Shown: one piece after another, positions 17,327 to 26,005 of the stretch | Numbering within the stretch: position 1 is the stretch's first letter | How the letters are laid out: every line of letters begins with the position of its first letter | Assembly (NCBI GenBank): GCA_020161295.1 | Contig: JAIUOA010000001.1 | Location: forward strand, 248,001-312,000 | Direction: 5' to 3' | DNA: 64,000 nucleotides | Source of the DNA: Bacillota bacterium | GTDB lineage: Bacteria > Bacillota > Clostridia > Peptostreptococcales > Acidaminobacteraceae | Position numbers and translations under genes: made by a program | The notes under the pieces: generated by a model | Database searches by the model: none | What the model was told of the DNA's origin: nothing | The model's input: only the letters and a program-made list of their open reading frames with translations

Positions 17327-17680
17327 CTAGAATTTTTTCTTTTCTTTAACTTTTGCAGATTTGCCTAATCTGTCTCTTAAGTAGTTCAATTTAGCACGTC
17401 TTACACGTCCTTCTCTCACAACTTCGATTTTCTCGATTTTTGGAGAATGAACAGGTAAAGTTTTCTCAACGCCAACACCGTAAGAAATTTTTCTTACTGT
17501 GAAAGTTTCAGAAACGCCGCCATTTTGTCTCTTAATGACTGTGCCTTCGAAAAGCTGAATTCTCTCTCTCTTACCCTCTTTAACTTTAAGGTGAACTTTA
17601 ACAGTGTCGCCTACGTTAAAAACTGGAAGATCTGATCTTAATTGTTCGTTTTCGATAGTTTTGATGATATTTTGGTTCAT
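17327..17680 (-). CDS. rplS: Ribosomal protein bL19
   Basis: bL19 lies at the 30S-50S interface. The 117-residue protein begins [21 protein letters not shown], with the start at ATG 17680 just after AAGGAGG; thirteen extra upstream codons are open but are leader. The conserved [22 protein letters not shown] and [20 protein letters not shown] segments are present, with a basic C terminus ([20 protein letters not shown]). It has its own extended -10 promoter at 17756-17784, a structured leader, and a terminator, so it can be expressed alone although trmD lies just upstream. Confidence 0.98.
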   Translation of the reverse strand: MNQNIIKTIENEQLRSDLPVFNVGDTVKVHLKVKEGKRERIQLFEGTVIKRQNGGVSETFTVRKISYGVGVEKTLPVHSPKIEKIEVVREGRVRRAKLNYLRDRLGKSAKVKEKKKF

Positions 17681-17749
17681 ATAACTACCTCCTTCCCTCG
17701 TAGATGTTCTTAATAGCACTGCTAAAAGAGGACCATCCGTATTACAACA
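17681..17749 (-). ncRNA. Candidate L19 (rplS) mRNA leader
   Basis: The ~70-base untranslated region from the predicted start site to the rplS ribosome site contains a small hairpin (TAGC-AGT-GCTA) enclosed by a weaker GATG/CATC pairing. Firmicutes are known to have an L19 autoregulatory leader at this place. The structure here was paired by eye only; a covariance-model search with the Rfam L19 leader model would decide. Confidence 0.45.
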
Positions 17750-17755
17750 AAATGT

Positions 17756-17784
17756 ATTATATCATTATTAATACACGATTACAA
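17756..17784 (-). promoter_or_regulatory. Extended -10 sigma-A promoter of rplS
   Basis: Minus strand TTGTAA (17779-17784), 17 bases, TATAAT (17756-17761) with TG one base before the -10. The -35 overlaps the trmD stop codon. Confidence 0.8.
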
Positions 17785-18507
17785 GTGATTTTTAAGTATT
17801 TTCATCGTCTTCTTATCGTGTGATTTTTCAACGTATTTTTTGAAGAGTTCTGGGCGTCTCTCCTTGGTGATTTGAAGTGATTGCTCAAACCGCCATTTAG
17901 CGATTTCTGCGTGATGACCTGACATGAGCACATCGGGGACAGACAAACCATCGATTTCCACAGGACGTGTATAGTGCGGATACTCAAGAAGTCCATCTGC
18001 AAAGCTTTCTTCCTTCGATGAGGCGTCATTCTTTAGTACTTCACCCACCATTCTGCTGACGCTGTCGATGACGACCATGGCCGCTAACTCACCGCCCGTA
18101 AGCACGAAATCACCGATGGAAAGTTCTTCGTCCACATAAAGGTCGATAAAACGCTGATCGACACCTTCATAATGGCCACAGACCAATACGAGCTCATCGT
18201 AATTTGCCAGTTCGACAACTTTATCATGCGTAAGCGTCTGACCCTTTGGAGATAAATAGATCACGCAGCTGTTTTCTGGTCGTTCTTTTGCGTGTAAAGC
18301 ATCCCTTAAGGGTTGTACTGACATGACCATTCCAGCACCTCCACCAAAAGGGGCATCATCCACCTTCCGGTGTCGATCTGTTGAAAAATCACGAATTTGA
18401 ACGGTTTCAACCTTAATAAGCCCTTTGCTGACTGCTTTGCCGATGATACTCGTCTGGGTCAAACTATGGAACTGCTCAGGAAAAAGCGTTAAAACTCTAA
18501 AGGTCAT
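17779..18507 (-). CDS. trmD: tRNA (guanine-N1)-methyltransferase TrmD
   Basis: TrmD makes m1G37 in tRNAs reading CCN, CUN and CGG codons, preventing +1 frameshifts, with S-adenosylmethionine bound in a trefoil knot. Visible motifs are MTFRVLTLFPEQF, DDAPFGGGAGMVMSVQPL, YLSPKGQTLTHDKV, LVCGHYEGVDQRFI, the SIGDFVLTGGELAAM knot and the C-terminal WRFEQSLQITKERRPEL. Length 242 is normal. It overlaps rimM by four bases (ATGA), the classic rimM-trmD coupling. Confidence 0.98.
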   Translation of the reverse strand: MTFRVLTLFPEQFHSLTQTSIIGKAVSKGLIKVETVQIRDFSTDRHRKVDDAPFGGGAGMVMSVQPLRDALHAKERPENSCVIYLSPKGQTLTHDKVVELANYDELVLVCGHYEGVDQRFIDLYVDEELSIGDFVLTGGELAAMVVIDSVSRMVGEVLKNDASSKEESFADGLLEYPHYTRPVEIDGLSVPDVLMSGHHAEIAKWRFEQSLQITKERRPELFKKYVEKSHDKKTMKILKNHL

Positions 18508-19010
18508 GGCATCATCCCTTCAATCAAATGCACCACAATTTTTTTCGCCTTAATATCGATATGCTTAACAAAAGCATCGACTACAGGAATGTAGAATTTC
18601 TGATGATCAGTCACTTTTTTGACCTCGTACAAATCCTGTGCTGTATTTTGAAGTACGTCCACTAGATGTCCGAGGACTTCACCTTTTTCATCGACGATTT
18701 CACATCCGATGAGGTCGACGATGTAGTGACCTTCGCCATCATCCGGTGCGTCTTCTCTTGCAATATAGACATTTTTATTCATATAGGGCATGACTTTATT
18801 GATGTCGTCGAAGTCCTTGAACTTGAGAAGCACCATGTTCTTATGAACCCTAGCACTTTCCACCATAAACTTCGTCTGTTGATGACCCTCGATATACAAG
18901 TATTCGAAATCCTCAAACTTATCGGGATCATCTGTATAGGGATAGATTTTCACTTCACCGCGAACGCCATGCGTGTTCACGATTTTACCCATATTGAAAC
19001 AGCCTTCCAT
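18504..19010 (-). CDS. rimM: 16S rRNA processing protein RimM
   Basis: RimM assists maturation of the 30S head and binds uS19. The 168 residues comprise an N-terminal RimM domain (MGKIVNTHGVRGEVKIYPYTDDPDKF) and a C-terminal PRC-barrel (EGHYIVDLIGCEIVDEKGEVLG, then YIPVVDAFVKHIDIKAKKIVVHL). Start ATG 19010 follows GGAGG. A terminator-like hairpin separates it from khpA upstream, so a separate promoter is expected in 19011-19080, though none is obvious. The ylqD gene found beside it in B. subtilis is absent. Confidence 0.97.
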   Translation of the reverse strand: MEGCFNMGKIVNTHGVRGEVKIYPYTDDPDKFEDFEYLYIEGHQQTKFMVESARVHKNMVLLKFKDFDDINKVMPYMNKNVYIAREDAPDDGEGHYIVDLIGCEIVDEKGEVLGHLVDVLQNTAQDLYEVKKVTDHQKFYIPVVDAFVKHIDIKAKKIVVHLIEGMMP

Positions 19011-19080
19011 CGTTCCTCCAACCCTTTTTCAGGGCTTAAATCTGTTCATTGATCGGTGTTAAACATCAACCATTATGAAA

Positions 19081-19114
19081 ATAGCTATTTCCGTGTGATC
19101 ACCTGAAATAGCTA
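19081..19114 (-). terminator. Hairpin terminator after khpA
   Basis: Minus strand TAGCTATTTC...GAAATAGCTA, a ten-base stem with a 13-base loop, followed by TTTTCAT. It is AT-rich and the T-run is short, so it may be leaky. Confidence 0.6.
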
Positions 19115-19123
19115 ACTCTCTAA

Positions 19124-19354
19124 TTATTGTATGATTTCTACAACAACTCTTTTATTTTCTTTAGTCGCAGCAGCTTTGACCACAGTTCGAATCGCTTTCG
19201 CTATTCTACCTTGTTTGCCAATCACTTTGCCCATGTCTTCAGGTGCAACCTTCAGCTCGATGATAATTGATTGAGAACCCTCAACCTCTCTCACTTCAAC
19301 GCTTTCAGGATGGTCTACCAATGAAGCCGCAATTACTTTTACCAATTCGCTCAT
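19124..19354 (-). CDS. khpA: KH-domain RNA-binding protein KhpA (YlqC)
   Basis: A 76-residue single KH domain with the GxxG loop (MGKVIGKQGRIAKAIRTVVKAAA). KhpA partners with KhpB/EloR in Gram-positives and affects cell elongation, division and small-RNA stability. Length matches (76-81). It lies 20 bases after rpsP with a GAGGTGA site, the conserved rpsP-khpA pair. Confidence 0.96.
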   Translation of the reverse strand: MSELVKVIAASLVDHPESVEVREVEGSQSIIIELKVAPEDMGKVIGKQGRIAKAIRTVVKAAATKENKRVVVEIIQ

Positions 19355-19374
19355 TTACTCACCTCGTAAGCTCA

Positions 19375-19626
19375 TTACTTCGCATCGTAAACGCCATGTT
19401 TCTTGAAAAGCGCTTTAACGGTTTCAGTAGGTTGTGCGCCATTGTCTAACCATTGCTTAGCTTTGTCTGCGTCAAGTTTAACTTGCTCACCTTCTAAAAG
19501 TGGGTTGAATGTACCGATTTGATCGATGAACTTACCATCTCTTGGTGATCTTGAATCTGCAACAACTACTCTATAGAAAGGTTTTTTCTTAGAACCCATT
19601 CTAGTTAATCTGATTTTAACAGCCAT
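19375..19626 (-). CDS. rpsP: Ribosomal protein bS16
   Basis: bS16 is an early-to-middle 30S assembly protein. The 83-residue product starts [31 protein letters not shown], the family signature in pieces: [21 protein letters not shown] and [14 protein letters not shown]. The start is ATG 19626 after AAGGAGGTG; the eleven open codons further upstream overlap the ribosome site and are not coding. It follows ffh and precedes khpA, as in most Firmicutes. Confidence 0.98.
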   Translation of the reverse strand: MAVKIRLTRMGSKKKPFYRVVVADSRSPRDGKFIDQIGTFNPLLEGEQVKLDADKAKQWLDNGAQPTETVKALFKKHGVYDAK

Positions 19627-19722
19627 TATTTTCACCTCCTTATCATTTTTTCTTATCATGAATTAATGTGGAAATGTCAGCTTCAATCTGAATCGAAATC
19701 TCCATTATGAAAAGCGTCTTTA

Positions 19723-21063
19723 TTACATGAAGGGGAATTTGAATCCTCCGCCTCTTTTCATCTTTTTCTCCATACCGCCGAACTGCTTCATCATCTTTTT
19801 CGTCTGCTCAAACTGCTTTAAGAGACGGTTGACTTCTGAAACATGGACACCTGCACCCGCTGCGATCCGCTTTTTTCTCGAACCGTTAATCAGGTCCGGA
19901 TCAAGCCTTTCCTTGCGTGTCATGGACTGGATAATGGCCTTGGTACGTGCCAAATCCTTATCATTGACTTCAACACCTTTAAGGGCTTTGTTGTTCATAC
20001 CTGGAATCATTCCTAGCAAATCGCCGATTGGCCCCATCTTTTGAAGCTGCTCCAATTGATCGAGGAAATCCTCGAAATCAAAAGTGGAGGTCTTCATTTT
20101 CTTCTCAAGCTTTTTCGCTTTCTCTTCATCGAAATTTTCTTGTGCTTTTTCGATAAGGGAAAGGACATCGCCCATTCCTAGAATTCTGGAAGCCATACGA
20201 TCAGGGTAAAACTCTTCAATATCTGTAAGTTTTTCGCCTACGCAGGCATATTTAATCGGTTTTCCGGTAACAGCACGCACTGAAAGCGCGGCACCACCAC
20301 GGGTATCACCATCCAGCTTTGTAAGGATTACCCCGTTAATTTCCAGTTGACTGTTAAAATGCTCTGCCACATTGACCGCATCCTGACCTGTCATCGAATC
20401 TAAAACGAGTAGTATCTCCTTCGGTGTAACGGCTTCTTTAATATGAATCAACTCTTGCATCAGGTTTTCATCGATATGAAGTCGACCTGCTGTGTCGAGG
20501 ATGATGACATCGTTGTTAAAATGAATCCCGTGTGCAATACCCGCTTTAGCGATTTCCACAGGGCTGGTTTGATTCCCCATCTCAAAGACGGGAACGCCGA
20601 CTTTTTCTCCGACGACCTTCAACTGTTGAATCGCTGCCGGTCTGTAAATATCACAGGCCACGAGCAATGGACGTTTGCCCTGCTTCTTAAGAAGTGCACC
20701 CAGTTTACCACAAGTCGTGGTTTTACCTGCTCCTTGTAGACCAGCCATCATGATGACAGTCGGTGGTCTGGAGCTAAATTCCAGCTTGCTTTGTGTCTTA
20801 CCCATGAGATTGGTCAGTTCTTCGTTAACGAGCTTGACGACCTGTTGTCCAGGAGTGAGACTTTGCATGACCGACTCACCGATGGCGCGTTCAGTCAGTG
20901 TATTGATGAAGTCTTTGACGACCTTGAAGTTAACGTCCGCTTCGAGTAAAGCGAGTTTTACTTCCCTCATGGCGTCTTTGACATCTTTTTCGCTTAGTTT
21001 ACCTCGTCCGCGCAGTTGGTTAAATGCCCCCTGCAGCTTCTCAGCTAAATTTTCAAATGCCAC
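19723..21063 (-). CDS. ffh: Signal recognition particle GTPase Ffh
   Basis: Ffh binds signal sequences and SRP RNA and, with FtsY, targets ribosomes to the Sec translocon. The N-terminal helical bundle is followed by GTPase motifs (MAGLQGAGKTTTCGKLG; DTAGRLHID; TKLDGDTRGGAALS) and the C-terminal M domain (EDFLDQLEQLQKMGPIGDLLGMIPG; SRKKRIAAGAGVHVSEVNRLLKQF) with a Met/Gly-rich tail. The start is GTG at 21061-21063 after GGAGGG. Length 446 is normal. It is co-transcribed with ylxM from a consensus promoter. Confidence 0.98.
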   Translation of the reverse strand: MAFENLAEKLQGAFNQLRGRGKLSEKDVKDAMREVKLALLEADVNFKVVKDFINTLTERAIGESVMQSLTPGQQVVKLVNEELTNLMGKTQSKLEFSSRPPTVIMMAGLQGAGKTTTCGKLGALLKKQGKRPLLVACDIYRPAAIQQLKVVGEKVGVPVFEMGNQTSPVEIAKAGIAHGIHFNNDVIILDTAGRLHIDENLMQELIHIKEAVTPKEILLVLDSMTGQDAVNVAEHFNSQLEINGVILTKLDGDTRGGAALSVRAVTGKPIKYACVGEKLTDIEEFYPDRMASRILGMGDVLSLIEKAQENFDEEKAKKLEKKMKTSTFDFEDFLDQLEQLQKMGPIGDLLGMIPGMNNKALKGVEVNDKDLARTKAIIQSMTRKERLDPDLINGSRKKRIAAGAGVHVSEVNRLLKQFEQTKKMMKQFGGMEKKMKRGGGFKFPFM

Positions 21064-21089
21064 GTTTGCCCTCCTATATGAGCTGATGT

Positions 21090-21431
21090 TTATTCAATTG
21101 CCGCTTCGGCGATTTTCTTGATTTTTGCGATCCATTCCTCTGCATGTGATTGCTCATACTGATCAATCAGCTTCAGAATCGTTTCAAACGCCTGTTGTTT
21201 TTCATTAAAGCGCTCGTATAGGCCAAGTTGCTGCTCATAATGCTCTAGCAGTTTTTCAGTACGCTTGATGGAATCATGGACGGCTTGACGGCTAATACCA
21301 TGTAACTCTGAAATCTCTCCCAGTGAATAATCCATGTTACAGAACAAATCCATGATTTCGCTCTGCTTATCCGTTAACAATTTGCCATAAAATTCATAGA
21401 GCGCATCTAGGTGAACTTTCTTATCAAACAT
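21090..21431 (-). CDS. ylxM: YlxM-family DNA/RNA-binding helix-turn-helix protein
   Basis: A 113-residue protein of the UPF0122 family: a sigma-70 region 4-like helix-turn-helix (LTDKQSEIMDLFCNMDYSLGEISE, then GISRQAVHDSIKRTEKLL) and a C-terminal helix. YlxM (SAV1236 type) associates with the SRP and modulates its GTPase in streptococci. It lies directly upstream of ffh. The ATG is only 13 bases from the -10 of its promoter, so its mRNA leader is very short. Confidence 0.96.
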   Translation of the reverse strand: MFDKKVHLDALYEFYGKLLTDKQSEIMDLFCNMDYSLGEISELHGISRQAVHDSIKRTEKLLEHYEQQLGLYERFNEKQQAFETILKLIDQYEQSHAEEWIAKIKKIAEAAIE

Positions 21432-21444
21432 AGCATCCTCACAA

Positions 21445-21473
21445 ATTATAATTCAAATGGTGTGTGCTGTCAA
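21445..21473 (-). promoter_or_regulatory. Consensus sigma-A promoter of ylxM-ffh
   Basis: Minus strand TTGACA (21468-21473), 17 bases, TATAAT (21445-21450): both hexamers are perfect. The predicted start is about seven bases upstream of the ylxM ATG, leaving little more than GAGG as a leader. Confidence 0.9.
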
Positions 21474-21496
21474 GCAAAAAACCTTTACATCTTTAA

Positions 21497-22414
21497 TTAA
21501 TTAAAAAGCGCTTCTACAAACTCATGTGGATCAAAGTTCTGAAGATCGTCGATGCCCTCGCCAACGCCGATGAGTTTTACGGGAATCCCCAGCTCAGAGT
21601 TGATGGCCATGACCACACCGCCCTTTGCTGTGCCATCAAGTTTCGTAAGGACGATACCCGAAATCGCCGCTGCCTCGTTAAAAACCTTTGCCTGTTGGAT
21701 GGCGTTTTGACCCGTCGTCGCATCAAGTACGAGTAAAACTTCGCGTTTGGCATCAGGATACTCGCGGTCGATAACCCTAAAAACCTTTGCGAGCTCATTC
21801 ATCAGGTTGACTTTATTATGGAGTCTACCCGCGGTATCACAAATAAGCACATCGATTTTCTTCGCCTTCGCAGACTGGATCGCATCGAAAATCACCGCTG
21901 CAGGATCCGAGCCTTCCGATTGATGGATGACACTCACGCCTACGCGATCGCCCCAAATCTTAAGTTGATCAATCGCCGCCGCTCTAAAGGTATCCGCTGC
22001 AGCGATCAGCACACTTTTACCCTCAGACTTAATATGATGGGCAATCTTGCCGATAGAAGTTGTTTTGCCCACACCGTTGACGCCGATGACCATAACGATG
22101 GTGGGCACATCGCCTACGTGGAACGGCACGCTGTTGTTCTCGCGAAGCATCGCCTCAACCACTTCCTTAAATACGCCCTTAACTTCTTTTGCATCTTTGA
22201 TTTTTCGAACCTTCAGCTCATTTCTTAAATTTTCGATGAGCTTATGCGTCGTGGGTATTCCCACGTCAGCCACGATGAGGATTTCTTCCAGTTCATCGAA
22301 GAGTTCATCGTCGATTTCGCCATAGTTATTGAAGAGATCATCGATTTTGTCCGTGATGCCCTTTCGTGTTTTGTCCAAGCCTTCTTTGAGTTTATTTAAA
22401 AATCCAAATGCCAT
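21497..22414 (-). CDS. ftsY: Signal recognition particle receptor FtsY
   Basis: FtsY is the membrane-associated SRP receptor GTPase. NG-domain motifs: MVIGVNGVGKTTSIGKIAHH, ADTFRAAAIDQLKIW, ICDTAGRLHNKVNLMNEL, LTKLDGTAKGGV and IGVGEGIDDLQNFDPHEFV. The acidic A domain of E. coli FtsY is reduced to a short basic/acidic N terminus (FGFLNKLKEGLDKTRKGIT), as in other Firmicutes; 305 residues is normal. It lies between smc and the ylxM promoter. Confidence 0.98.
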   Translation of the reverse strand: MAFGFLNKLKEGLDKTRKGITDKIDDLFNNYGEIDDELFDELEEILIVADVGIPTTHKLIENLRNELKVRKIKDAKEVKGVFKEVVEAMLRENNSVPFHVGDVPTIVMVIGVNGVGKTTSIGKIAHHIKSEGKSVLIAAADTFRAAAIDQLKIWGDRVGVSVIHQSEGSDPAAVIFDAIQSAKAKKIDVLICDTAGRLHNKVNLMNELAKVFRVIDREYPDAKREVLLVLDATTGQNAIQQAKVFNEAAAISGIVLTKLDGTAKGGVVMAINSELGIPVKLIGVGEGIDDLQNFDPHEFVEALFN

Positions 22415-22440
22415 CGTTCCTCCTATTAACCCATTATAAA

Positions 22441-25400
22441 TTAAACATCTCCAAGTTGTGTGGCGATGTCTTCTAAACGGACACTCAGCACCTTTGAAAT
22501 ACCGTATTCCTCCATGGTTACACCATACAAGGTGTCCGCGATTTCCATCGTACCCTTACGATGTGTGATGACCACAAACTGTGAGTTTTTCGCATAGTCT
22601 TTAATGAAATCCGCAAAGCGGTAAACATTGACATCGTCGAGTGCAGCCTCGATCTCGTCGAGGATACAAAACGGGGTCGGCTTCGTGGATAAAATGGCAA
22701 ATAATAATGCAATCGCCGTTAAAGCCTTCTCTCCACCTGAAAGCAGGTTAATGCTCTGTAGCTTTTTACCTGGGGGCTGTGCGATGATTTCTACGTCACA
22801 ATCCAATATATCATCATAATCTGCCAATATCAGCTCAGCGTCCCCGCCATTGAACAGTGCCTTAAACGTCCCCTTGAAGTGGTTGTTGATGATTTCGAAA
22901 TTCTCCTTAAACATCGCCACCATTTTCTTTTCCAAATCGGCGATGATCTTTTCCAGATGGCCAATCGCCTCAAGCAGGTCGCGCTTTTGCTCTGTCAAGA
23001 AGATAAATCGCGTGGATACCTCTTCGTACTCCTTTATCGCGCCCACATTGACGGTGCCTAGCATTTTCAGCTCCTGTCGTAGCTGTTTCATCTCCGACTT
23101 CTGATACGGGACTTCTTCCACTTGGAGCGCTTCCGCCATGCTCATTTCATATTTTTCCCAGAGCTCGCTGGTGACGGTGTCCTTTTCGACTTCGAGCTTG
23201 ACCTTTTTCACATCGAGCTTGTGAGTTCCTTCTTTTGCGAGGTCCTGCTTTTCCTTTAAATCTGCCAGCTCCTTAGCCATCCCATCAAGCTGGGCATATT
23301 GTTTCTGCTTGATTTCCGTTTTTTCATCAATATCGCGCTTACACGCTTCAATATCGGCTTTAATGCTAAGAATCTTTTCGGCAAATTGCTTAGCTTGATC
23401 GTCAAACGCATCGAAGTGGTCGGTGAAATCTGTGATTTGTTTCTCACGCATTTGCGCTTTCAACAACAGATTTTCAAGCTCGTCCTGAATTCTGGCTGCT
23501 TCACGTGATTTAAAGCCCATCTGCTGCTCTGTGGAATTCATCTTCACCACAGCCGCCGTGTGTGCTTCAGATAAACCGCGTACCTCATTTTCAATTTGCT
23601 CGACGCGTGCTTTCGCTTCGCTTAATGTGGATTCCACCCATTCCACTTCACCTGTAAGTTTTTCGATGACTTCAGCATTTTGAACGATATGCGCCTTCGC
23701 CTCGTCATACTCCCTTTTTAAGGTTGTATGGTCGGAAACGTATTTGTCGTATAGCTCTCTGGAAGCCTCCACCATTTGATCATGGTTGTCACGCATATGC
23801 TCTAGCCTTACGATTTCGAGCCTTAAGAAATCCTGCTCCCCTCGGATGCTCTTGATATGATTCTCCTGCTCTTCCAATGTGAGGTGGAGCTGATTTACTG
23901 CATTTTGGTGTGCCGCTTTTTCGTTTGTAAGGGTGATGATTTCGTTGCCCAGCTCAGCAATTCTACGTTTACGGCCGAGAATATTGGACACCTTTGATCT
24001 AAAGGAACCACCCGTTATCGCACCACCAGGTACGAGCACATCGCCTTGCAATGTGATGACCTTATACTTCAAATTCTTGATGCGAATCATGCGACTGGCC
24101 GTTTCAAAATCCTCCACGATGAGAATTCTACCCAGTAAGAATTCCGAAAGCATTTCGAACTTCTTATCCACCAGAATCAAATCTTTTGCGACGCCGATAA
24201 ACCCTTTTTCTTTAGCAACCAGGTTCATCTGTTCGTTCTGCTGTCCCTTCTCATCTAAGTTTTCCAGCGGTAGGAACGTCACACGGCCTAGGTCGTTACG
24301 TCTTAAAAATTCGATGGAACGCTTGGCATCAGAGATTTTTTCACAGACGATATTTTGAATAGCGCGGCCGAGCGCCACTTCAATTGCGATTTCGTATTGC
24401 TTAGGCACTTCAATCAGCGACGCCACGATGCCGATTATCCCCGATTGATCCTCGAGGCTCATCAGAATATCCTTAACACCCTTATCATACCCGTCATATT
24501 CTTCTTCTAGCGTTTTTAGAAGCTTGTGCTCCGTTTCCACCTTAGACAGCTTTGATGTGATGGTTTCGTAGGCTTGCGTTTCATCTCGGAGCGCTTTTTT
24601 ATGGTGCTCGAGAAACTGGATGGCACTGCCTAGCTTTTCATTTAAAGCGTCCTTGCTCTGATTAGCCGCCTCATACTTCTCGATAAGAGAACGCTTGTCG
24701 GTATGTGACTGGTCTATGATGGTTTGCTGTTGTTCGATCAGTCTGGTAAGTTGTGACATCTTCTCGCCTAGAAGACCGCTTTGACGTTCGTATGTCTCTA
24801 TTTCCTGTTTCTTTAATTCGATTTGATTCAGCTTATCGATGACGCCACGACGGTCGTTTTCATTTAACGACTTTGCCTCGGATAAGTGGTGTTCAGCGGC
24901 ATTCAGCTGTGTGATTAGCTCAGCGAGCGCTGCTTCACTGGATTTATAGTCATCGGCGAGCACCTCCTGCTCATCTTTGATCAAAGAAGCGTTTCGGAGG
25001 ATAACGGCCTTTTGAGCTTCGATTTCACTGAGTTCATCTTGAATTCTATTTAGGTTGGCCATGGTGTTGGCCTTTTTCTCTAACAGCAATTCTCGATCGC
25101 CGATCGTCTTGCTCTCATAATTCAGCAGCTCATGGTATTGCGCTTCAAGCGCCCGGATGTCCCTGTTGAACTCATAAATTTGACGGTCTTTTTGATCATA
25201 CTGCCCTTTAAGGTCCTCGTGACGGATTTCGATGGCCTTCATTTGATCTTCATATGCGCGCATTTGCTCTAGAATTTCTAAGAGCTCCTGTTCACATTCC
25301 AAGTAACGCTTTGCATAATAATTGAGCTCGATGTTTTTAAGCGCTTCCGTCAGGTCCACATACTGCTTGGCCCGTTCACTTTCTATGCGAAGCGGCTCCA

Positions 25401-26004
25401 CACGGTCCTCAATCTCAGAAAGGATGTCTTGTATTCTCGTTAAATTCTCCGTCGTGGTTTTTAGCTTCTTCTCCGACTCGATTTTTCGTGTCTTGAACTT
25501 GATGATACCGGCCGCCTCTTCGAAAAGCAAACGGCGTTCTTCTTTATTATTGCTGAGAATTTCGTCGATTCGTCCTTGCCCGATGATGGAGTACCCTTCA
25601 CGACCGATTCCCGTATCCATGAAAAGCTCACGGACGTCCTTCAGTCGACACGGCATCTGGTTGATATAGTATTCGCTTTCTCCAGAGCGATGGACTCTTC
25701 TCACGATGGTAATTTCATCATACGCCAGCGGGAAAAACTGATTGCTGTTATCGAAGGTCAGCTTGACTTCAGCAAGTCCGAGCGATTTTCGGTGCTTCGT
25801 GCCATTAAAGATGACGTCTTCCATTTTATTCCCGCGTAACGTTTTAATGCGTTGTTCGCCGAGAACCCAACGTACTGCATCAGTAATATTGCTCTTTCCA
25901 CTCCCATTAGGCCCAACCACACAGGTTACGCCCTCTCTAAAGGAAACGATGGTTTTATCTGCGAAGGATTTAAAGCCCCTCATCTCTATCTGCTTTAAGT
26001 ACAC
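22441..26004 (-). CDS. smc: Chromosome segregation ATPase Smc
   Basis: Smc forms, with ScpAB, the condensin that compacts and separates chromosomes. The start is GTG 26004 (GAGGTG site; VYLKQIEMRGFKSFADKT), giving 1187 residues, the family length. A further 31 open codons upstream overlap the radical SAM gene and are not family-like. Motifs: Walker A VVGPNGSGKSNITDAV; two long coiled coils around a hinge (about residues 520-670, DVLVPGGAITGGS); signature NLLSGGEKALTAIALLFAIL; Walker B PTPFCILDEIEAALDDVN. Start and stop of neighbours are almost touching, so it is in one unit with the radical SAM gene and ftsY. Confidence 0.98.
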   Translation of the reverse strand: MYLKQIEMRGFKSFADKTIVSFREGVTCVVGPNGSGKSNITDAVRWVLGEQRIKTLRGNKMEDVIFNGTKHRKSLGLAEVKLTFDNSNQFFPLAYDEITIVRRVHRSGESEYYINQMPCRLKDVRELFMDTGIGREGYSIIGQGRIDEILSNNKEERRLLFEEAAGIIKFKTRKIESEKKLKTTTENLTRIQDILSEIEDRVEPLRIESERAKQYVDLTEALKNIELNYYAKRYLECEQELLEILEQMRAYEDQMKAIEIRHEDLKGQYDQKDRQIYEFNRDIRALEAQYHELLNYESKTIGDRELLLEKKANTMANLNRIQDELSEIEAQKAVILRNASLIKDEQEVLADDYKSSEAALAELITQLNAAEHHLSEAKSLNENDRRGVIDKLNQIELKKQEIETYERQSGLLGEKMSQLTRLIEQQQTIIDQSHTDKRSLIEKYEAANQSKDALNEKLGSAIQFLEHHKKALRDETQAYETITSKLSKVETEHKLLKTLEEEYDGYDKGVKDILMSLEDQSGIIGIVASLIEVPKQYEIAIEVALGRAIQNIVCEKISDAKRSIEFLRRNDLGRVTFLPLENLDEKGQQNEQMNLVAKEKGFIGVAKDLILVDKKFEMLSEFLLGRILIVEDFETASRMIRIKNLKYKVITLQGDVLVPGGAITGGSFRSKVSNILGRKRRIAELGNEIITLTNEKAAHQNAVNQLHLTLEEQENHIKSIRGEQDFLRLEIVRLEHMRDNHDQMVEASRELYDKYVSDHTTLKREYDEAKAHIVQNAEVIEKLTGEVEWVESTLSEAKARVEQIENEVRGLSEAHTAAVVKMNSTEQQMGFKSREAARIQDELENLLLKAQMREKQITDFTDHFDAFDDQAKQFAEKILSIKADIEACKRDIDEKTEIKQKQYAQLDGMAKELADLKEKQDLAKEGTHKLDVKKVKLEVEKDTVTSELWEKYEMSMAEALQVEEVPYQKSEMKQLRQELKMLGTVNVGAIKEYEEVSTRFIFLTEQKRDLLEAIGHLEKIIADLEKKMVAMFKENFEIINNHFKGTFKALFNGGDAELILADYDDILDCDVEIIAQPPGKKLQSINLLSGGEKALTAIALLFAILSTKPTPFCILDEIEAALDDVNVYRFADFIKDYAKNSQFVVITHRKGTMEIADTLYGVTMEEYGISKVLSVRLEDIATQLGDV

Positions 26005-26005
26005 T

